NCBI RefSeq assembly: GCF_030818655.1
Contig: NZ_JAUTAN010000001.1
Location: forward strand, 3,844,001-3,908,000
DNA length: 64,000 nucleotides
Origin: Nocardioides zeae
GTDB taxonomy: Bacteria > Actinomycetota > Actinomycetes > Propionibacteriales > Nocardioidaceae
Reading direction: 5' to 3'
Every line of letters begins with the position of its first letter. The stretch's first letter is position 1. Below the pieces are notes generated by a model that worked only from the letters and a program-made list of their open reading frames with translations, was not told the origin of the DNA and made no database searches. This document shows, in pieces, positions 17,119-25,498 of this stretch. The position numbers and the translations under genes were made by a program.

Positions 17119-17334
17119 GACCGGAACCCTGCGGACGGTCGGTGACGCGAGCGTGAGGCCGGGATGAGAGGACTCTCATGCCCCGCGGGATTCCCGGGCG
17201 GATCACGGGCTCCCCCGTCGAGGTGACGCGCCACGCCGCCTTGAACGATCCAGTTCGTGACCTTCGTCTCGTTATGCGGGCATCGAGGCACCCCGGTTGT
17301 GTGTCCCGACCGATGGCTCGGTCTAATCGTTGTC
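17119..17334. other. Divergent promoter region between glycosyltransferase operon and mqo
   Basis: About 215 bases. A TCTAAT hexamer at 17322-17327 lies seven bases before the mqo GTG and may be its -10, which would make that transcript leaderless; TTGTGT lies upstream with a long 19-base spacer. A short inverted repeat GAGAGGACTCTC-like sequence is visible near 17167-17180. No gene is seen. Confidence 0.4.
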
Positions 17335-18828
17335 GTGGACGCACCCCTCGACGTAGTTCTCATCGGTGGCGGCATCATGAGCGCGACACTCGGCTCGATG
17401 CTGCAGCAGCTCGAGCCGGGCTGGAGGATCCGTCTCGTCGAGCGCCTGGACTCGCTCGCGCAGGAGAGCTCCGACCCGTGGAACAACGCGGGCACGGGGC
17501 ACTCGGCCCTCTGCGAGCTCAACTACACGCCCGAGAAGACGGACGGCAGCATCGACATCACCTCCGCGGTGAAGGTCAACGAGCAGTTCCAGCTGTCGCG
17601 GCAGTTCTGGTCGTTCCTGGTCGAGAGCGGTCGCATCCCCGACCCCAAGGCGTTCATCAACCCGACGCCCCACATGAGCTTCGTCTGGGGCGCGGAGAAC
17701 GTGGAGTACCTGCGCAAGCGGTACGACGCGCTCCGCACCCACCCCCTCTTCGCCGGGATGCAGTTCTCCGACGACCCCGAGGTCATCCGGGGCTGGGCGG
17801 CCACCCTCATCGACGGTCGCTCGGGCGACGAGCCCGTCGCGGCGACGTTCACGACCGCGGGCACCGACGTCGACTTCGGCTCGCTGACGCGCATCCTCAC
17901 CGACCAGCTCGTCGACGGCGGCGCGGAGCTGCAGCTCGGCTCGCAGGTCACCTCGCTGAAGAAGGACGCCGAGGGCCTCTGGGTCGTCACCGGCAAGAAG
18001 CGCGCCACGGGCGAGAAGTTCACGCTGCGGGCGCGGTTCGTGTTCGTCGGCGCCGGCGGCGGCGCGCTCACCCTGCTGCAGAAGTCGCGCATCAAGGAGA
18101 TCCGCGGGTTCGGCGGCTTCCCCGTGTCGGGCGAGTTCCTCCGCACGCGCAACCCCGAGGCCGTGCGCAAGCACGCGGCGAAGGTCTACGGCAAGCCGCC
18201 CGTCGGTGCGCCCCCGATGTCGGTGCCCCACCTCGACACCCGCGTCGTCGACGGCTCGGCGAGCCTCATGTTCGGGCCCTACGCCGGCTTCAGCCCCCGC
18301 TTCCTCAAGAACGGGTCGCTCTTCGACCTGTTCCGCTCCGTGCGGCTGCACAACCTCGTGCCGATGATCCAGGTCGCGTTCCGCAACGTCAGCCTGGTCG
18401 TCTACCTCGTCAGCCAGCTCGTCGCCCGGCGCAGCACCAAGTTCGCGGAGCTGCGTGCGTTCATGCCCGAGGCCGACCCGGCCGACTGGGAGATGATCAC
18501 CGCCGGCCAGCGCGTCCAGGTCATCAAGAAGGACCCGGAGAAGGGCGGCGTGCTGCAGTTCGGCACGGAGGTCGTCGCCGCGGGCGACGGCACCATCGCG
18601 GGTCTGCTCGGCGCGTCGCCGGGCGCGTCGACGACCGTCGCGATCATGCTCGACCTCATGGGTCGGTGCTTCCCGGACCGCATGGACGCCTGGGGCCCGG
18701 TGCTCGACGAGATGGTCCCCGGCCACCGCTCGCCGCTCGCCCAGGACCCGGCCGCCGCGGCCGCGCACTTCGAGCGCACCGCCGCGACCCTGCAGCTCGA
18801 CCAGGGCGAGCAGCGCGCGTCGGCCTGA
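17335..18828 (+). CDS. mqo: Malate:quinone oxidoreductase
   Basis: A 497-residue FAD enzyme oxidising malate to oxaloacetate at the inner face of the membrane and passing electrons to menaquinone. The N-terminal FAD fold reads DVVLIGGGIMSATLGSMLQQ, followed by the family motif NNAGTGHSALCELNYT, which is characteristic of Mqo; the second dinucleotide strand is FVFVGAGGGALTLLQKS, and the C-terminal LLGASPGASTTVAIMLDLM also fits. Length is normal. GTG at 17335 is chosen because upstream codons lack Mqo similarity and a -10-like TCTAAT sits just before it. Menaquinone is consistent with menB at 31.3 kb. The SagB-type gene follows after three bases. Confidence 0.96.
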   Translation: MDAPLDVVLIGGGIMSATLGSMLQQLEPGWRIRLVERLDSLAQESSDPWNNAGTGHSALCELNYTPEKTDGSIDITSAVKVNEQFQLSRQFWSFLVESGRIPDPKAFINPTPHMSFVWGAENVEYLRKRYDALRTHPLFAGMQFSDDPEVIRGWAATLIDGRSGDEPVAATFTTAGTDVDFGSLTRILTDQLVDGGAELQLGSQVTSLKKDAEGLWVVTGKKRATGEKFTLRARFVFVGAGGGALTLLQKSRIKEIRGFGGFPVSGEFLRTRNPEAVRKHAAKVYGKPPVGAPPMSVPHLDTRVVDGSASLMFGPYAGFSPRFLKNGSLFDLFRSVRLHNLVPMIQVAFRNVSLVVYLVSQLVARRSTKFAELRAFMPEADPADWEMITAGQRVQVIKKDPEKGGVLQFGTEVVAAGDGTIAGLLGASPGASTTVAIMLDLMGRCFPDRMDAWGPVLDEMVPGHRSPLAQDPAAAAAHFERTAATLQLDQGEQRASA

Positions 18829-18831
18829 GGG

Positions 18832-19656
18832 GTGCACCCCGACGTACCGCGCCTGCGGGAGCTGCACCACGAGCTGAACCGCACCGCCACGGGCGGTGTC
18901 GACGACCCGCGGGGCGCGCGAGAGGTGCTGCCGCCGTTGGTGGGGTCGGGTTCCTCACCGGTGCCGCTTCCCGACACGGCACTTCCGGCGGCTCACCTGG
19001 GTGAGGTGCTCGCCGCGCGGCGCTCGTCCTACCGGTACGGCGCCGCCCCCGTGGCGCTCGACGACCTCGCCGCGCTGCTCCGCGCCGCGCTGGGCGTGCA
19101 GCGGACCGTGCGGCTCCCGGACGGGCAGGCGCGTGCGCTGAGCGTCGCGCCGTCGGCCGGCGGGTTGCCGTCGCTCGCGGCGTACGTCGTCGTGCGGGGG
19201 CCGGGCGTCGCCGGGTCGTCGCCGGGCGTCGTGCGGGGGCCGGGCGTCGCCGGGTCGTCGCCGGGTCCGGAGCCGGGATTGGTGCCGGACGGGGTCTACC
19301 GCGCGGAGCTGCGCACGGAGGCACCGTCGCTCGTGCCCGTGCGGGTCGGCGACGCGACGCCCTTCCTCGCCCGCGCGCTGGACCAGCCGGAGCTCGCCGA
19401 GCGCGCGGGTGTGGTCGTGGCGCTGGTGGCGCGGCTGGACACGACGCTGGGTCGGTATCCCGCCCGGCACTACCGCACCCTCCACCTCGACGCCGGTGTG
19501 GCGTTGGGACACCTCTACCTGGCGACGACCGCGCTCGGCCTGCCCGGCGTCGCGGTGATGGGCTACGACGACACCGCGTTCGACGCGCTGCTCGACCTGC
19601 CGGAGGACCAGCTCACCGCGGTGCTGTTCGCGGTGGGGTCGCCGGTGGAGGGCTGA
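18832..19656 (+). CDS. SagB-type nitroreductase-fold flavin dehydrogenase
   Basis: A 274-residue protein of the SagB/ThcOx branch of FMN nitroreductases, which oxidise azolines to azoles in RiPP pathways; many members are uncharacterised. Seen: LGEVLAARRSSYRYG (FMN phosphate site), SVAPSAGGLPSLAAYVVV, and ARHYRTLHLDAGVALGHL leading into GLPGVAVMGYDD. The Lys-Tyr pair of McbC-like enzymes seems to be Arg-Tyr here (about residue 208), by eye alignment. A 39-base tandem duplication (19190-19267) inserts VRGPGVAGSSPG twice in a surface loop. GTG start three bases after the mqo stop suggests co-transcription with mqo. The YcaO operon starts 6 kb away and could use it. Confidence 0.72.
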   Translation: MHPDVPRLRELHHELNRTATGGVDDPRGAREVLPPLVGSGSSPVPLPDTALPAAHLGEVLAARRSSYRYGAAPVALDDLAALLRAALGVQRTVRLPDGQARALSVAPSAGGLPSLAAYVVVRGPGVAGSSPGVVRGPGVAGSSPGPEPGLVPDGVYRAELRTEAPSLVPVRVGDATPFLARALDQPELAERAGVVVALVARLDTTLGRYPARHYRTLHLDAGVALGHLYLATTALGLPGVAVMGYDDTAFDALLDLPEDQLTAVLFAVGSPVEG

Positions 19657-19675
19657 CGCCTCGTCGGAGCGCCGC

Positions 19676-21217
19676 TCACTCGCGGCGGGTGAAGCGGAGC
19701 TTGCCGGTGCCGAGTCGTTCGGTGAGGTAGAGCGGGTCGTGGATCTGGTGGTGGTGCTGGTCGCAGAGGAGGCAGCCGTCGTGCACGTTGGTGTGCCCAC
19801 CCTGGGCCCAGGCGGTGAGGTGGTGGGCGTGGGTCTGGTGGGGTGGTCTTGTGCAGCCCTCGGCGACGCAGCCCCGGTCTCTTGTCGCCATGGCGGTGCG
19901 CATGGCCTTGGTGTGGAAGCGGGCGGTGCGGCCGAGGTCGAGAACCTCGCTGGCGGTACCGAGCACGGCGGGGATGAGGCCGGCTCCGCAGGCCAAGCGG
20001 CGGGCTTCGCCGGCGCTGAGGGTGCCGCCGGTGTCGAGGGACGCTGTCGCCAACCCACCCAGGAGTGACTCCAGCGTCATGGTGACCACGACGGTCGCGC
20101 CGGTCCCGCCCGTGCTCGGGAGGTCTTTCTGGTCGAGCATTTCTAGCAGCTGCTGGAAGGCCTGGCCGTAGCGTTCGGGTGTCGTCCGGTCCCGTTGGAA
20201 ACGTTGGTCGGGGTCGTCTGCGGTGTTGAGGTGCCTGGGTGCCGCATAGGCGTCGAGGGCCTTGCGGAGCATCGCCCCGTGGAGCTCGGGGATCACGAAT
20301 CGTCCCCAGACGCGGCCGAGTCCGTCGGAGACCATGCTGAGCCGTGCGGTGGCGCGGGCTTCTCGCTCCTCGCGCTCCAGCAATGCCGCCTCGTGGGCTT
20401 CGCCCACCTCGGGAGCGATCACGGTGAGGATCTTCTTCCCCAGCGCTCGCAGGGCCCGGGCGTCGTGGTCGGCCGCGAAGCCCACCAGTGTCTTCTCGGC
20501 TCGGAGTCGGAGCCCGGGGTCGAGGTCGTCGGGTAACGCGTCGAGGGCCTTGACGATGACGTCGGCCTGCTCGGTGTCCACCGCACCGGCCTCGCACGCC
20601 GGCGCCAGGTAGGTGCTGCAGCGATCGCCCACTGCGGACCCGATGCGCGCGAGCCGGTAGGCATCGCGGCGCGTCACGGTCGCGGCGTTTGCCAGCCACA
20701 CCGCTGCCGTGGAGGCGCCGTTGCTCCGGTGGAGCTCGACCTCGTCGGCGTGCTGTACCAGTACCGCGACCAGTGCGGAGGCCCGTGCGACCAGCCGATG
20801 GGCGTCGAGCAGCGCGATGCCGGTCTGCGGTGCGCTCAACCAGCCGAGCCCGGTGCGGCCGTCGGTCGCGAGCACGTCGGTGGCCGTCCGGATTGCTTCG
20901 AGGACCGGGTGCCCCCGGTCGACCGGATCCGAGCCCGCACCGGGACCCACGCCGGGACCCACGCCGGGACCCACGCCGGGCACCGCCCAGGTCGGCTCGA
21001 CGTCCGCGGTGGGCTCAGCCGCGTCGTACCGGCCCTCGCCGCGCGCGACGACCCGGCACCCCAGCGTCGCCTCGACCGGCCACTCACCCGTGGTGAACGC
21101 GTGCTCCAACCAGTCCGGCTCCGGCGCATCGACCAGGAACTCGGCAGGGGGTTCCGGCACCGGTGGCCCGAAGCCACCGGCGTCCCCAGTTGAGCTGACC
21201 CCCGTCATGGCGACCAC
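19676..21217 (-). CDS. DUF222-HNH endonuclease family protein
   Basis: 513 residues with the arrangement common in actinobacteria: an N-terminal helical DUF222 region (residues about 60-330) and a C-terminal HNH domain, ATRDRGCVAEGCTRPP then THAHHLTAWAQGG and LLCDQHHHQIHD, holding the His-Asn/His and zinc-type Cys ligands. Family members occur in many near-identical copies per genome, sometimes around mobile introns or inteins; their biological role is not settled. A GVGP tandem repeat (residues ~84-95) comes from an 12-base repeat near 20940. Start: GTG 21217 or ATG 21208; neither has a strong ribosome site. Confidence 0.85.
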   Translation of the reverse strand: MVAMTGVSSTGDAGGFGPPVPEPPAEFLVDAPEPDWLEHAFTTGEWPVEATLGCRVVARGEGRYDAAEPTADVEPTWAVPGVGPGVGPGVGPGAGSDPVDRGHPVLEAIRTATDVLATDGRTGLGWLSAPQTGIALLDAHRLVARASALVAVLVQHADEVELHRSNGASTAAVWLANAATVTRRDAYRLARIGSAVGDRCSTYLAPACEAGAVDTEQADVIVKALDALPDDLDPGLRLRAEKTLVGFAADHDARALRALGKKILTVIAPEVGEAHEAALLEREEREARATARLSMVSDGLGRVWGRFVIPELHGAMLRKALDAYAAPRHLNTADDPDQRFQRDRTTPERYGQAFQQLLEMLDQKDLPSTGGTGATVVVTMTLESLLGGLATASLDTGGTLSAGEARRLACGAGLIPAVLGTASEVLDLGRTARFHTKAMRTAMATRDRGCVAEGCTRPPHQTHAHHLTAWAQGGHTNVHDGCLLCDQHHHQIHDPLYLTERLGTGKLRFTRRE

Positions 21218-21299
21218 TCAACCCGAGACCACCGACAGTTCTGATCGGCACCGATCTCAGCGCCGTACCGCCTGTGGACAACCGCGGCGTACATGACAA

Positions 21300-21550
21300 C
21301 TCGACGCCCGCCGTACGACCCACCTCGACGCGCCTGCCGCGCCGTACGACCCAACTCGACGCGCCTGCCGCGGCGTACGACCCAACTCGACGCGCCTGCC
21401 GCGCCGTACGACCCAACTCGACGCGCCTGCCGCGGCGTACGACCCAACTCGACGCGCCTGCCGCGGCGTACGACCCAACTCGACGCGCCTGCCGCGGCGT
21501 ACGACCCAACTCGACGCGCCTGCCGCGCCGTCCGACCCAGCTCGACGCGG
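21300..21550. repeat. Tandem array of a 31-bp repeat (array 1)
   Basis: Seven full 31-base units begin at 21324, 21355, 21386, 21417, 21448, 21479 and 21510, preceded by a 24-base partial copy at 21300 and followed by a partial copy at 21541. Each unit contains the palindromic core CGTACG within GCCGTACGACCCA or GGCGTACGACCCA. There are no spacers, so it is not a CRISPR. The array ends at the stop of the transporter ATPase gene. The same unit, inverted, forms array 2 at 30402. Otherwise this 335-base gap holds nothing gene-like. Confidence 0.9.
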
Positions 21551-21552
21551 CC

Positions 21553-22338
21553 TCAGCGCTCCACGAAGTGCGGGCGGCCGCTGACGGGGTCGGGGACGAC
21601 GACGGCGTCGATCTCGAAGACGTCGCGCAGGAGCGCCGGCGTCACGACCGTCGCGGGGTCGCCGTCGGCGACGATCGCCCCGTCGCGCAGCGCGACGATC
21701 CGCTCGGCGTAGCGGGCCGCCTGGTTGAGGTCGTGCAGCACCATCACGATCGTCATGCCCTCGTCGCGGAGCCGACCGACGAGGCGCATGAGGTCGAGCT
21801 GGTGGCGCACGTCGAGGTAGGTGGTCGGCTCGTCCAGCAGCAGCACGTCCGTCTCCTGCGCGAGTGCCATCGCGATCCACGCGCGCTGGCGCTCGCCGCC
21901 CGACAGGGTCGCGAGCCGCCGGTCGGCGAGGTGCGCGACGCCGGTGCGCTCGAGGGCGCGCTCCATGGCGGCGTCGTCGGTGCGGCGCAGCATCGCCCAG
22001 GGGCCCCGCTGCGGGTACCGCCCCTGCTCGACCAGCTCCCGCACCGTCGCCCCGGGCGGTGCCAGCGACGTCTGCGGCAGCAGCGCGAGCCGCCGCGCCA
22101 CGGCGCGGGTGGGGAGGTCGCCGAGCGGCGTGCCGTCCAGCAGCACCGCGCCCGACCGGGGCGCCAGCACCCGGGCGAGCGCCGCGAGGAGGGTCGACTT
22201 CCCCGAGCCGTTGGGCCCGACGAGCGCCGTGGCGGTGCCCGCCTCGACCTGCAGCGACAGGGCGTCGAGCACGGCCGCGCGGCGGTAGGCGACCGTGATC
22301 CGGTCGGCGGCCAGCACCGGGGGGAGGGACGTCGTCAT
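21553..22338 (-). CDS. FecE/FepC-type metallophore ABC transporter ATPase
   Basis: A 261-residue ATPase with Walker A GPNGSGKST, Q loop LPQTSLAPPGATVRELVEQG, signature LSGGERQRAWIAMALAQ, Walker B VLLLDEPTTYLD and the switch VLHDLNQAARYAERI. The TTYLD and HDLNQAARYA motifs are typical of iron-siderophore/haem/cobalamin importers. ATG at 22338 overlaps the stop of the permease gene by four bases. It energises uptake of a metal complex delivered by the lipoprotein at 24.4 kb. The gene ends against the 31-bp repeat array. Confidence 0.93.
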   Translation of the reverse strand: MTTSLPPVLAADRITVAYRRAAVLDALSLQVEAGTATALVGPNGSGKSTLLAALARVLAPRSGAVLLDGTPLGDLPTRAVARRLALLPQTSLAPPGATVRELVEQGRYPQRGPWAMLRRTDDAAMERALERTGVAHLADRRLATLSGGERQRAWIAMALAQETDVLLLDEPTTYLDVRHQLDLMRLVGRLRDEGMTIVMVLHDLNQAARYAERIVALRDGAIVADGDPATVVTPALLRDVFEIDAVVVPDPVSGRPHFVER

Positions 22339-23330
22339 CCGCGCTCCTGGAGGGTCGGGCGCGCGCTGCGGCGCACCAGGTGGACGAGCAGGGGCGCTCC
22401 GAGGAGCGCCGTCACCGCGCCGACGGGCACGCCCGCCACGTCGGGGCGGGCACCGGGCAGCTCGAGGGACACGGCGAACGCGACGAGGTCCGCCGCCGAC
22501 AGCAGCAGCGCGCCCAGCACGGCGGCGGCGGGCACCAGCCGCCGGTGGTCGGCGCCGACGAGCATCCGGGCGGCGTGGGGCGCGACGAGACCGACGAACG
22601 CGACCGCCCCGGCAGCGGTGACGGCCGCTGCGGCGGCGAGCACGGCGACGCCGAGGACGGCCGCGGGGGTGAGCACGCGGCGTACGCCGAGACCCACCGC
22701 CGTCGTCTCCCCGAGCGCCCACGCGTTCATGCGGGAGGCCAGCAGCCACGCGAGCGGGACCGTCAGCAGCCACGGTGCGACCGCCTCCCAGTCCCCGGTG
22801 GTGCGGGCGTTGAGCGACCCGACGAGCCAGCGGAGCACGGTCCCCATGGGGGCGGAGTCGAGGACGAGCGCGAAGGACGTGAGGGCCCCGAACACGGCGC
22901 CGAGCAGGATGCCGGTCAGCGCGAGGGACCGCCGCCCCAGCAGGTAGAGCAGACCGCCGGCGACCAGGGCGCCGACGAGGGCCGCGAGCGCGACGTAGGG
23001 GTGCCCCGGCGCCACCAGCAGGCTCACCACGACGGCGAGCGCGGCGCCCGAGCCGACGCCCGTGGTCGCGGGCTCGGCGAGCGGGTTGCGCACGACGGCC
23101 TGCACGAGCACGCCCGACGTCGCGAGGAGGGCGCCCGCCGCGAGCCCGACGAGCACGCGGGGCAGCCGGAAGCGGAGCACGATGATCTCGTGCGCCGGCT
23201 CCCGCGCGTGGCCGAGCAGGGCCGCGGCCACGTCCCCGGGTGCGAGCGCGGAGCGCCCGACGAACAGGTGCGCCGCGACGAGCGCCACGACGGCCAGGGC
23301 GGCGCCGACGGTCAGCGCGAGCGCCCTCAT
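22335..23330 (-). CDS. FecCD-family metallophore permease (second subunit)
   Basis: 331 residues with about nine to ten membrane helices and the FecCD signatures LRLPRVLVGLAAGALLATSG (here RFRLPRVL) , VRNPLAEPATTGVGSGAAL and FVGLVAPHAARMLVG, the last being the loop that contacts the ATPase. Forms a heterodimer with the following permease. ATG 23330 overlaps the upstream permease stop by four bases, so the order permease-permease-ATPase is one coupled transcript reading away from the metal-box region at 24.36 kb. Confidence 0.93.
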   Translation of the reverse strand: MRALALTVGAALAVVALVAAHLFVGRSALAPGDVAAALLGHAREPAHEIIVLRFRLPRVLVGLAAGALLATSGVLVQAVVRNPLAEPATTGVGSGAALAVVVSLLVAPGHPYVALAALVGALVAGGLLYLLGRRSLALTGILLGAVFGALTSFALVLDSAPMGTVLRWLVGSLNARTTGDWEAVAPWLLTVPLAWLLASRMNAWALGETTAVGLGVRRVLTPAAVLGVAVLAAAAAVTAAGAVAFVGLVAPHAARMLVGADHRRLVPAAAVLGALLLSAADLVAFAVSLELPGARPDVAGVPVGAVTALLGAPLLVHLVRRSARPTLQERG

Positions 23331-24373
23331 CGCGCGTCCCGGGAGCGGGCGAGGGTCCAGACGAGGGCGGGTACGCCGACGAGCGTCGTGGCCACGCCCA
23401 CCGGCAGCTCGACGGGGTAGAGCACGAGGCGCGACCCGAGGTCGGCCGCCACGAGCAGCACCGCGCCGACGAGGCCGCTCAGTCCGAGGACGCGCGCCGT
23501 GCTCGTGCTGCCGAGCAGGCGCCGGGCGACGTGGGGGGCCAGGAGCGCGACGTACGCCACCGGTCCGCAGACGCTCGCCACCGCGGCCGCGAGCGCGGCC
23601 GCCACGGTGAGGGCGGTGAGGCGGGTGCGGACGACGGGTACGCCGAGGCCCGTCGCCGCGACGTCCCCGAGCGCCAGCGCGCCGACGCGGCGGCGCAGCA
23701 GGACGGCGACCGCGACGCCGACGACGACCCACGGCAGCACGACCTCGACGTGGTCCCAGCCGCGGGCGGCGAGGCTGCCGAGGAGGTAGCGGAACAGCAC
23801 CACGACGTTGCCCTCGGTGCCGAGCCCCACGATCGCCACGACGAGGCCGGCGCAGGCGGCCGAGACGGCGGCGCCGACGAGCACGACCTGGTCGGGGTCG
23901 CGGGTGCTGCCGCCGATCGCGAGCAGCACGAGCACGCCGGCGACGAGCGCGCCGACCAGCGCCAGGTAGGGCAGCGCCGCGAGGGGCACCGGCAGGGCCA
24001 GCACCACGACGGCCGCGGTGACGACGGCGGCGCCGGAGGACACCCCGAGCAGCTCGGGACCGGCGACCTGGTTGTGGAGCGCGTCCTGCATGAGCAGCCC
24101 GGCGACCGCCAGCCCCAGACCGGCGAGGACCCCGAGCACGGCGCGCGGCAGCCGGGCCTCGGTGACCGCCACGTGCTGCGGGTGCGCCGGGTCGCGCAGG
24201 GCGTCGAGCACGGCGGCCGGGCCCAGCCGCGGCTCGCCGAGGCACAGGGCGGCGACCACGAGCACGACGAGCGTGGCGGCCACGGCGAGGTGGAGCCCGA
24301 GCCGGGCTGCGCGACGGGGAGCGTCGGGGCGCGACGGGGACCGTGTTGCGCCGCGAATGGGAACCATTATCAT
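23327..24373 (-). CDS. FecCD-family metallophore permease (first subunit)
   Basis: 348 residues with the family segments EARLPRAVLGVLAGLGLAVAG, LLMQDALHNQVAGPELLGVS and YVALLAPHVARRLLG. The ATG at 24373 reads M-I-M-V-P-I-R-G and overlaps the metal box between the divergent genes; a start a few codons later or a leaderless message is equally possible, since the first ~25 residues are not conserved-looking. First gene of the divergent uptake operon (two permeases, ATPase). Metal-dependent repression is expected from the overlapping palindrome. Confidence 0.9.
   Translation of the reverse strand: MIMVPIRGATRSPSRPDAPRRAARLGLHLAVAATLVVLVVAALCLGEPRLGPAAVLDALRDPAHPQHVAVTEARLPRAVLGVLAGLGLAVAGLLMQDALHNQVAGPELLGVSSGAAVVTAAVVVLALPVPLAALPYLALVGALVAGVLVLLAIGGSTRDPDQVVLVGAAVSAACAGLVVAIVGLGTEGNVVVLFRYLLGSLAARGWDHVEVVLPWVVVGVAVAVLLRRRVGALALGDVAATGLGVPVVRTRLTALTVAAALAAAVASVCGPVAYVALLAPHVARRLLGSTSTARVLGLSGLVGAVLLVAADLGSRLVLYPVELPVGVATTLVGVPALVWTLARSRDAR
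24358..24372. promoter_or_regulatory. Probable Fur/Zur-like box between the divergent uptake genes
   Basis: TGGGAACCATTATCA matches the 7-1-7 plan of actinobacterial Fur-superfamily boxes imperfectly: the right arm ATTATCA is good, the left arm agrees at four of seven positions. It lies 33 bases before the lipoprotein start and overlaps the divergent permease start. The much better palindrome at 25418 supports reading it as a real but weak or composite site. Confidence 0.5.
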
Positions 24374-24404
24374 TTGGCCGCCATCCTCACGTACAGGAGA
24401 TCCC

Positions 24405-25406
24405 ATGCGCAACCCGCGTCCGTCACGCCGCACCCGCACCACCCGCTCCGCTCGTCCCGTCCGACCCTCCCGGAGCCTCGCCGTCGCCGGCGTCCTCGCC
24501 CTCGGCGCGGGGGTGCTCGGGGGCTGTGCGAGCGACTCCTCCGACGCCGCCTCCGGGTCGTCGGGCGGGGCGGAGGCCGGCCCCGTCAGCGCCACCGACG
24601 CCACCGGCGTGGAGGTCACCCTCGACGCCCCCGCCGAGCGCATCGCCTGCCTCACCATGATCTGCGTCGATGCGCTCACCGAGGTGGGCATCACGCCGGT
24701 CGCCTACCGCGACCAGCTGGCGCTCGACGAGCGGTACGCCGGGCCCGACGCCGACATGCGCGAGATCACCGGCGGCTTCGGCGAGGAGAACGTCGAGGAC
24801 ATCGCCCTCGCCGCTCCCGACCTCGTGATCGGACTCGCCGGCGCCCAGGACGGCCTGCGGGAGGCGGTCGAGGAGATCGCGCCGCTCTACCTCGTCGACC
24901 CGACCTCGTGGGAGGAGTCCCTCGACGTCCTGCGGACCGTCGGTGACCTGACCGGCACCTCGGAGCAGGCCGACGCGGCCGCCGACGCCTTCACGGAGCG
25001 GGTCGAGCAGGCCGCCGAGCACCGCTCGGACCTGACCACGCTCTCGATGTTCGGCGAGCCCGGCTCGCTGGGGGTCGACTCCGTCGCGACCCCGGTGGGC
25101 TCGCTGCTGGCCGAGGTGAGCGACTACCCGTGGGAGGCGGGCGCCGACCCGTTCGCCACCGTCGCCGTCGAGCAGATCGCCGCCGTGGACCCCGACGTCG
25201 TCTTCGCGCAGGCGTTCTCGGCCTCGAGCGACTCCGAGCCGCTGTCGGAGCGTCTCGCCAGCGACCCCCAGTGGGCGCAGCTGACGGCCGCTCGCGACGA
25301 CCGGGTCGTCGAGGTCGAGGCGTCCGTGTGGGCGACCGGCCGCGGCACGATCTCGCTCGGCATCGTGCTCGACCAGGTCGAGGACGAGCTCGGCATCGAG
25401 CACTGA
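24405..25406 (+). CDS. Metallophore substrate-binding lipoprotein
   Basis: 333 residues. A basic N terminus and hydrophobic segment end in the lipobox GVLGGC, with Cys41 lipidated. The mature protein has two BtuF/FhuD-like lobes joined by a long helix: VTLDAPAERIACL at the start, and ALAAPDLVIGLAG, VAAVDPDVVFAQAF later. It captures a metal complex outside the membrane and hands it to the FecCD permeases encoded divergently. ATG at 24405 has AGGAGA upstream. The ligand cannot be told from sequence; a siderophore, zincophore or the product of the neighbouring RiPP genes are the leading options. A strong metal box follows its stop. Confidence 0.92.
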   Translation: MRNPRPSRRTRTTRSARPVRPSRSLAVAGVLALGAGVLGGCASDSSDAASGSSGGAEAGPVSATDATGVEVTLDAPAERIACLTMICVDALTEVGITPVAYRDQLALDERYAGPDADMREITGGFGEENVEDIALAAPDLVIGLAGAQDGLREAVEEIAPLYLVDPTSWEESLDVLRTVGDLTGTSEQADAAADAFTERVEQAAEHRSDLTTLSMFGEPGSLGVDSVATPVGSLLAEVSDYPWEAGADPFATVAVEQIAAVDPDVVFAQAFSASSDSEPLSERLASDPQWAQLTAARDDRVVEVEASVWATGRGTISLGIVLDQVEDELGIEH

Positions 25407-25416
25407 CCACCCGCTC

Positions 25417-25445
25417 TTGAGAATCATTCTCAGAAATGGTGTGAT
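25417..25445 (+). promoter_or_regulatory. Promoter of the peptide operon with overlapping Fur/Zur-type operator
   Basis: TTGAGA (25417-25422), a 17-base spacer and TGTGAT (25440-25445) make a plausible sigma-70-type promoter. TGAGAATCATTCTCA (25418-25432) is a perfect 7-1-7 inverted repeat covering the -35 and half of the spacer. The 7-1-7 plan with TGA...TCA ends is that of Fur-superfamily regulators, Zur in particular for streptomycetes and mycobacteria. Binding here would block transcription of the peptide and its enzymes when the metal is plentiful. Which metal is not shown. Confidence 0.75.
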
Positions 25446-25450
25446 CCTCA

Positions 25451-25473
25451 TGCGGGCCCGCTGGGGGCCCGCA
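25451..25473 (+). terminator. Hairpin in the leader of the peptide operon
   Basis: TGCGGGCCC (25451-25459) and GGGCCCGCA (25465-25473) form a nine-base-pair GC stem with a five-base loop. It lies after the promoter and 25 bases before the peptide start, so it may end lipoprotein transcripts, protect the 5' end of the peptide message, or both. No U tract follows. Confidence 0.5.
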
Positions 25474-25498
25474 CCACACCGATGCGAAGGAGCAGCAG

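Noticed and set aside
18832..19656. Firm assignment of the SagB-type gene to the YcaO pathway
   Set aside because: It is three bases from mqo on the same strand and outside the repeat-bounded cluster; stand-alone SagB-type genes are common, so the link is kept only as a hypothesis.
20930..20990. The GVGP repeat in the DUF222 protein as a functional element
   Set aside because: It is a short in-frame 12-base tandem repeat in a linker, as is common in this family and GC content.
21300..21550. The 31-bp array as a CRISPR
   Set aside because: Units are contiguous with no variable spacers, and there are no cas genes nearby; the same holds for the array at 30402.
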